Assembly (NCBI RefSeq): GCF_003570905.1
Contig: NZ_QXJM01000030.1
Coordinates: 1-64,000, forward strand
From: Cohnella faecalis
Lineage (GTDB): Bacteria; Bacillota; Bacilli; Paenibacillales; Paenibacillaceae
Reading direction: 5' to 3'
Length of the DNA stretch: 64,000 nt
The notes beneath the pieces were generated by a model that had not been told where the DNA came from, made no database searches, and worked only from the letters and a program-made list of their open reading frames with translations. Position 1 is the stretch's first letter. Each line of letters begins with the position of its first letter. Positions 59,730 to 64,000 of this stretch are shown piece after piece. A program made the translations under genes and the position numbers.

Positions 59730-62603
59730 TTAAGGCTTCCACCATACGCCTCGAACGTCGTAGTTCCATTGAGGGAAGCGCGTCTGCAAATTGCCTTCCG
59801 AAGAAGCGAAATCGATCTTGACTCCGTGGCCGCGCTCGAAGCCGGGTAATGGAATACGCGCGCGATTTACGCCATCCATGGCGACGGAGGCCGTTCGCTG
59901 TCCTTTGGGATCCGCAGTGACAGGCTCTTTGGCTTGACTCTGGCTCGCCCAATATAAAGTAGAATATTGCGGATTCTCATGATCGTTGATGAATGCGAGC
60001 TCCAAGGAATACGTCTGACCGGCGATAAGGTCGATCGTTCCCGCCTTGATCGGGCTTGCGCAGCCGTTGATGACCGTCTGACCGTCGATTTTCAAGATCG
60101 CTTTGCAGATGTTCGTGTCCAGAGCGAAGGAATAGGTTTCCGAATATTTCGGCACGATCGTTCCCGTCCACTTCCAAGCGCCCTTCGTCAAAGAAGGCGC
60201 CAGATCGGTCTGGATCAAATTCGTCTGATAGGTTTTGAGCGGAGTGACCGCTTGGGTATCGGCATAAAGATCCAACTGGAAGGAGCCGCCGGAACGGGCC
60301 GGGTACGGTCCCCAGGAGACGGTCGCGTTGCCGGCCGTGTTCGAACGGAAGGACAGGAACGTATTTTGGCCTTCCTGCTCGAGCTTCACGTCGGATAGAA
60401 TGGGCCCGGCGATGGATCGAGATTCCTCGACGATCAGAAAACGGGGGTAGTCCACGCTTTCCACTTCCACGGTAAGCGTCGTATCCGTCTTGGCGGAAAT
60501 ACCCATTTGAATGCGCTTGTCGGTAAGCGGATCGTACGAATAGACCGATGCGCGGTTGCCGTCGATGTTCGAGAGGGTGATCTCGAACTTTTGCGCAGGC
60601 ATTGCATACCGCTGCGGATCCAGCAAGCTTCTGTCCTTCTGCCATTCCTTCGTCAAATCTCTCGTTACGACATAGTAGCCGATGGCGAACTTGTTCTCCG
60701 TCAACTGAAAAGGAAGAATGGCGAAGTCGTCCCGGTTGTACGTATTCGGATGCTCCTCCGTGCCGTTGCCCTTAAGGGCAATTCGCTCATTCAGCTCCAC
60801 AAGCTTCGTGACCTCGATCGGACGGGGATTTTCGATTTTATTGCCCATCCTCATCAGCTTCGCCGTACGGATCAGCGTCTGGATTTGAGGTCCGGCCAGC
60901 CGTCTTGCGGAGTCGGTCAATCGATAATTGTTGGCGGCCAGCTCCTTGAAGAACGCATCCGAGAACACTCCGTGAGACAAATCGCCGGATTTGGCGGCAT
61001 ACATGTCTACGGTCTTGACTCCCTTGTGGCTATAGAAGGTGAACGTGCGAAGCGTAGCTTTCGCGCCGATATTTTGCATGAGCGAAATCAACCTCGGGTC
61101 GGTCTCCGACACTTTGGCGGCCAATACCACCTTCTGGGCGAACGGCCAGCGCCACCAGTTCGTTTCCGTCATCCATACTTCCGCTTGCTTGCCGTTGCCG
61201 GGATTGGCGTACCGGTAATGCTGGCTCCACGGACCGGGATAAGGCTGAATGTCCCGTACGACAAATTCCGTGTGATAGGCATAGAACCAATGCTCGGGCA
61301 TCGCTTCGATGTGCTCGGGAATATAGGAAGAGGAGCCTTCCGTAACGTTCCCCGTTGCCGACATGAACTTTTTCGTTGCCGTGTTCTTGTCGGATTTTAT
61401 GATCGACGCTTCGCCATTGTAGCCGGTGTAATAATGGCGGCTGAAGCCGGTCTGGCCGGCGAACATCTCAGTGCCGTTCTCCCAAGGACGCTGATTGGAG
61501 AAGCCGCTGATCACTCGGACGCCTGGCAGCTTGTTGTCCCGGTTATTGACGAAATCGATCGTAAGAGGGAGAAGAAGCTCGGGGCCCTCCTGCGTACGGC
61601 CTCCCAGCGTGTAGGAGGGGAGCTTGGAAAAGGAGAGCTTTGGATTGTAATAGTTGTTAATGTCGAGAAATTGGCTTCCGAACGTCATCTCGTTCCATAC
61701 TTCGAGATCGAAGCCCGCGTCGGACGGGGAAGAAGTCGTTCCGAGCGATTGTTTCAAGAACGTTGTCAGCGTCTGCAAATACTTCTTCCATCCGTTGATC
61801 GTTTCCGTGGCCGACGGATTGCTCTTGCCGTCGGAGAAGACGGTTCCGGCGAACGGACGATACTTCATCTGGACAATGCGCAGCGTTCCCGCCTTGACGT
61901 CGTTCGCGAGCGGCGCGGAAAGCTTCAATAAGCCGGTCTTGGAGTCGACGGAAGTGATGATCGGAAACATCGTCTGATAGGCTTGCCCGATCAGTCCGGT
62001 ATAGTTCGGCACGATTCCCGCCGTCTTCTCGACATAAATCTGCCGGCTTCCCTTGGCTGCGAATTTTTTGACCTTGATGTCGACAAATTTGTTCGGAACG
62101 GGATTGCCGGAGTTGGCATTAAGGAGGATGATGGGACGGATGCCGTGTTTTTTGAGTGCTGCGATTATTTTTTCAAAGCCCTTTATTTGAGGCTCTTTTA
62201 ATTTGGCCTCGTTATCGAAAGAGATATTTCCCCAGCCGATTTCGACACGAGCCGAGCGGACTCCGGCCTCAGAGAGCAATTGGGCGGTCGCGTCGGCTTC
62301 ATTGTCGGAGACGTTGAAGACGACACCGAGAGTTTCCAGATAGCGGCTGGCGTCCCATGTATCCATATAGGAACGCCAAGGAGCCAAATCAAACGAGGAG
62401 ACTCCGAAGGGGATTTGTTGTTGTTTCCAGTCGACATAGGAGCGGTTTAATTCTCCTTGGACCGGAACGGAGGAAGCCGAGGCGGTGTAATCGGATTGAC
62501 CCGGAATAGGATCCCAAGAAGCGAATAGCCATAGCAACAAGGAGATAAGGGCAACCGCAACGGTCGATATGACCCATTTCGGCCGTAAAAAGCGAAATTC
62601 CAA
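59730..62603 (-). CDS. Membrane-anchored GH-A-like glycoside hydrolase with PA14-like C-terminal domain
   Basis: 957 residues; TTG 62603 with AGGAGG 8 nt upstream. N-terminal membrane anchor (WVISTVAVALISLLLWLFASW), then a TIM-barrel-like domain: GVRSARVEIGWGNISF, IIAALKKHGIRPIILLNA, acid/base candidate Glu305 in LEVWNEM, nucleophile candidate Glu480 in WMTETNWW. That is the clan GH-A pattern (GH5/GH39/GH30-like). After a beta sandwich (about 600-730), a PA14-like domain follows (about 765-890: PLKTYQTNLIQTDLAPS, YSFALDTNICKAILKIDGQTV). Likely modifies extracellular or self-made polysaccharide at the cell surface. Confidence 0.75.
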   Translation of the reverse strand: MEFRFLRPKWVISTVAVALISLLLWLFASWDPIPGQSDYTASASSVPVQGELNRSYVDWKQQQIPFGVSSFDLAPWRSYMDTWDASRYLETLGVVFNVSDNEADATAQLLSEAGVRSARVEIGWGNISFDNEAKLKEPQIKGFEKIIAALKKHGIRPIILLNANSGNPVPNKFVDIKVKKFAAKGSRQIYVEKTAGIVPNYTGLIGQAYQTMFPIITSVDSKTGLLKLSAPLANDVKAGTLRIVQMKYRPFAGTVFSDGKSNPSATETINGWKKYLQTLTTFLKQSLGTTSSPSDAGFDLEVWNEMTFGSQFLDINNYYNPKLSFSKLPSYTLGGRTQEGPELLLPLTIDFVNNRDNKLPGVRVISGFSNQRPWENGTEMFAGQTGFSRHYYTGYNGEASIIKSDKNTATKKFMSATGNVTEGSSSYIPEHIEAMPEHWFYAYHTEFVVRDIQPYPGPWSQHYRYANPGNGKQAEVWMTETNWWRWPFAQKVVLAAKVSETDPRLISLMQNIGAKATLRTFTFYSHKGVKTVDMYAAKSGDLSHGVFSDAFFKELAANNYRLTDSARRLAGPQIQTLIRTAKLMRMGNKIENPRPIEVTKLVELNERIALKGNGTEEHPNTYNRDDFAILPFQLTENKFAIGYYVVTRDLTKEWQKDRSLLDPQRYAMPAQKFEITLSNIDGNRASVYSYDPLTDKRIQMGISAKTDTTLTVEVESVDYPRFLIVEESRSIAGPILSDVKLEQEGQNTFLSFRSNTAGNATVSWGPYPARSGGSFQLDLYADTQAVTPLKTYQTNLIQTDLAPSLTKGAWKWTGTIVPKYSETYSFALDTNICKAILKIDGQTVINGCASPIKAGTIDLIAGQTYSLELAFINDHENPQYSTLYWASQSQAKEPVTADPKGQRTASVAMDGVNRARIPLPGFERGHGVKIDFASSEGNLQTRFPQWNYDVRGVWWKP

Positions 62604-62635
62604 TTGATTATCCTCCTATCAAGTTCTAATTATTT

Positions 62636-62650
62636 GATACAAATCGTAAC
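62636..62650 (-). promoter_or_regulatory. Weak XRE-type site before the GH-like gene
   Basis: GATACAAATCGTAAC: left half matches the dyad seen at 50.25, 57.61 and 58.59 kb, right half has two mismatches. Lies 33-47 bp upstream of the TTG start. Confidence 0.35.
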
Positions 62651-62703
62651 ATATAATGCGAAAAAAATCGAGTTTTGAGATTAAGATTTTTTAAAAAAAG
62701 TGA

Positions 62704-62759
62704 TTGACACACCTGATACACGTATTATACAGTAAAACTCAAATGATACAGATAGTATC
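62704..62759 (+). promoter_or_regulatory. Promoter with two XRE-type dyads before the lasso-type genes
   Basis: TTGACA (62704-62709), 16 bp, TATACA (62726-62731). Dyad D1 GATACACGTATTATA (62715-62729) fills the spacer; dyad D2 GATACAGATAGTATC (62745-62759), a perfect GATAC-N5-GTATC palindrome, lies just past the start of transcription. Confidence 0.6.
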
Positions 62760-62787
62760 AACTCGACGATCGGAAGGGGGTGCCGGA

Positions 62788-63783
62788 TTGGTAGCAACGC
62801 TCCTTCGTTTCCTCTATGACAAGGAGACGCCCGCGCCGCATAACGAAGCGGTCTACCGGGGATTTCTGGAAGAGATCGAGTTGTTCGGTATCGCCTCTCA
62901 AGTTCTGACCGCGCTTCAGCAATCGGGGAAGACGGATCAAGTGCCTGAAGACTTTGTCCGGCGCCTCAAAAGATACGCCGAGCCCGGCCGTTTCCGGAAC
63001 ATCAGGATTCAATGGTTCGAACGGCAGCTGTTCCGGATATTCGAGCAAGCGAACATTCCCGTCGTTCCATTAAAAGGAATCCAGTTCGCGGCCAACTATT
63101 TCGGACATTTCACCGCCCGCTCTACCGGGGACATCGATCTTCTCGTTCGGCCCGAGCAGCTGCAGGATGCGATCGAATGGCTGAAAGCTTTCGGTTACCG
63201 GCACGAGGAGACCATTCACAATCATGCGGTCCTTCGGAAAGCGGTTGACGGCGCGCCCTTGGTAGAGCTGCATTGGACGCTGGATAAGCCGGGATGGTCC
63301 GAATTGGATCCCGAACCGTTCTGGCGAGACTCCGCGCCGCTCGGACAATTCCGATTCGTACGGGAGCTGTCGGTTACGCATACGTTCTACGCGATTTGCC
63401 TCCATGGCGTCCGCCATCGGATGGAATCCCTCAGATATTTGCTGGATATCGCGCAGATGCTTTATCGGTTCGGCTCCTCGATTGATTACGCCGAGCTGTT
63501 CGCCCAGGCGGCCGCCGATCGAACGGTGAACCGGCTGAAGGCAGCGCTGTCGATCGTATACCGCGTTTTTCCGAAGCTTGATCAGCTCAAGCCTTTGCCC
63601 TTTGAGCCTAGGCGAACGCTGTGGAGCTACCCGGCCATCCGGGATGCCCGGCTTCGCGTCAAAAGCGTGCGTTACTACAAATACAGACTGTACTTCAAGC
63701 TGTTCATCTTCGACACATGGAAGCATGGATGGCACGCAAGAAGGCGAATAACGTCGAAATATTCGGAATATTCGACAAACTAA
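62788..63783 (+). CDS. PF14907-type nucleotidyltransferase (lasso-cluster type)
   Basis: 331 residues; TTG 62788 chosen because AAGGGGG is 7 nt upstream. Nucleotidyltransferase core IPVVPLKGIQFAANYFGHFTARSTGDIDLLV with the GDIDLL metal site, then VELHWTLDKPGWSELDPEPFW and ICLHGVRHRMESLRYLLDIAQML, the NTP_transf_5 pattern. Such proteins accompany lasso-peptide genes in Paenibacillus (paeninodin type); their substrate is not settled. The next gene, 42 bp on, is a lasso cyclase, supporting this role. Confidence 0.8.
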   Translation: MVATLLRFLYDKETPAPHNEAVYRGFLEEIELFGIASQVLTALQQSGKTDQVPEDFVRRLKRYAEPGRFRNIRIQWFERQLFRIFEQANIPVVPLKGIQFAANYFGHFTARSTGDIDLLVRPEQLQDAIEWLKAFGYRHEETIHNHAVLRKAVDGAPLVELHWTLDKPGWSELDPEPFWRDSAPLGQFRFVRELSVTHTFYAICLHGVRHRMESLRYLLDIAQMLYRFGSSIDYAELFAQAAADRTVNRLKAALSIVYRVFPKLDQLKPLPFEPRRTLWSYPAIRDARLRVKSVRYYKYRLYFKLFIFDTWKHGWHARRRITSKYSEYSTN

Positions 63784-63825
63784 TTCAATCTATCAACTTG
63801 ACGCGGTTACAGTGGAGGTAAGAGC

Positions 63826-64000
63826 ATGAGCGCGATAGTCGGCATTTATCAGAACGACGGGGAATCCGTGCCTCAAGATCACGGTATGGGCTTGATGAGA
63901 GCGTTAGCGTCATACCCTTCCGACGATTCTCGGATTTGGCAACATTCCTCCGTTTTTCTCGGCTGCCATGCGCAATGGATTACGCCCGAATCGATCGGCG
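63826..64000 (+). CDS. Lasso-peptide macrolactam synthetase (asparagine synthetase-like), 5' part only
   Basis: Starts at ATG 63826 behind GGAGG and runs off the window. The visible 58 residues (MSAIVGIYQND..., HGMGLMRALASYPSDDSRIW, FLGCHAQWITPESIG) match the Ntn-like N-terminal domain of lasso cyclases of the paeninodin type. The usual MCGI start of asparagine synthetases is replaced by MSAI, so the glutaminase Cys is absent, as expected for enzymes that only adenylate and cyclise a peptide. Precursor, kinase and B1/B2 genes should lie beyond the edge. Confidence 0.75.
   Translation, partial: MSAIVGIYQNDGESVPQDHGMGLMRALASYPSDDSRIWQHSSVFLGCHAQWITPESIG

Noticed and set aside
1..64000. tRNA or rRNA genes, insertion sequences with intact transposase, prophage
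   Set aside because: None seen on either strand by eye.

Overview
The window looks like a chromosomal segment of a spore-forming, polysaccharide-degrading Bacillota bacterium, most likely Paenibacillaceae (Paenibacillus/Cohnella type). The grounds are strong GGAGG ribosome-binding sites, a KapB-like kinase-associated protein, SLH-domain surface proteins, Big_2/F5-8C/PA14 carbohydrate proteins, a UgtP-like diglycosyldiacylglycerol synthase and a paeninodin-type lasso-peptide cyclase.

Layout. 0-9.8 kb: a WapA/RHS polymorphic-toxin locus. It has one long YD-repeat toxin with its immunity gene, then a string of decayed or orphan C-terminal cassettes (toxin tips, immunity genes, remnants of the shared pre-toxin region). 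9.8-14.3 kb: an AT-rich, defence-like group (Swt1-type HEPN protein, AbiGi/DUF2971-like protein, a protein with a PD-(D/E)XK-like motif, an unknown membrane protein, a GIY-YIG remnant). From about 14.9 kb the DNA becomes visibly more GC-rich and housekeeping-like: secreted small proteins, an ECF sigma/anti-sigma pair, a TVP38 membrane protein, a Gly/Pro-rich protein, a LacI regulator with two tandem esterases, a 1.6-kilo-residue SLH protein, CvfC, an MBL hydrolase, an ABC-F ATPase, a CDF transporter, an NlpC/P60 hydrolase, a glycolipid synthase, KapB, a TetR/YhgE pair, a Big_2 protein, a GDSL esterase and the glutamate synthase large subunit. 49-64 kb is an envelope/exopolysaccharide-type region (acyltransferase, giant F5/8C-PA14 protein, GT2 and PIG-V glycosyltransferases, a GH-A-like PA14 protein, an XRE regulator). 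It runs into the start of a lasso-peptide cluster cut by the window edge.

Cross-cutting signals. (1) Three intergenic clusters of tandem repeats (35.2, 48.8 and 58.9 kb) differ in sequence but share one architecture: a 51-bp period made of a 23-bp dyad (7-9-7) plus a 28-bp linker. (2) A 15-bp dyad, TATACA-N3-TGTATC, lies in the promoters of the acyltransferase gene, the GT2/PIG-V operon and the XRE gene itself, with related sites in front of the lasso cluster; this suggests one XRE-controlled regulon. (3) A TetR gene and its neighbour yhgE share an ATTGAC-N15-GTCAWT operator. (4) A LacI gene is preceded by a textbook promoter followed by two perfect 14-bp palindromes. (5) Many genes are split by an apparent loss of one base, usually in a short homopolymer. 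The uniform direction suggests sequencing/assembly indels, so these genes are described here as reconstructed single genes.

All family assignments are from reading the translated sequence and recalling family hallmarks; no database search was run.
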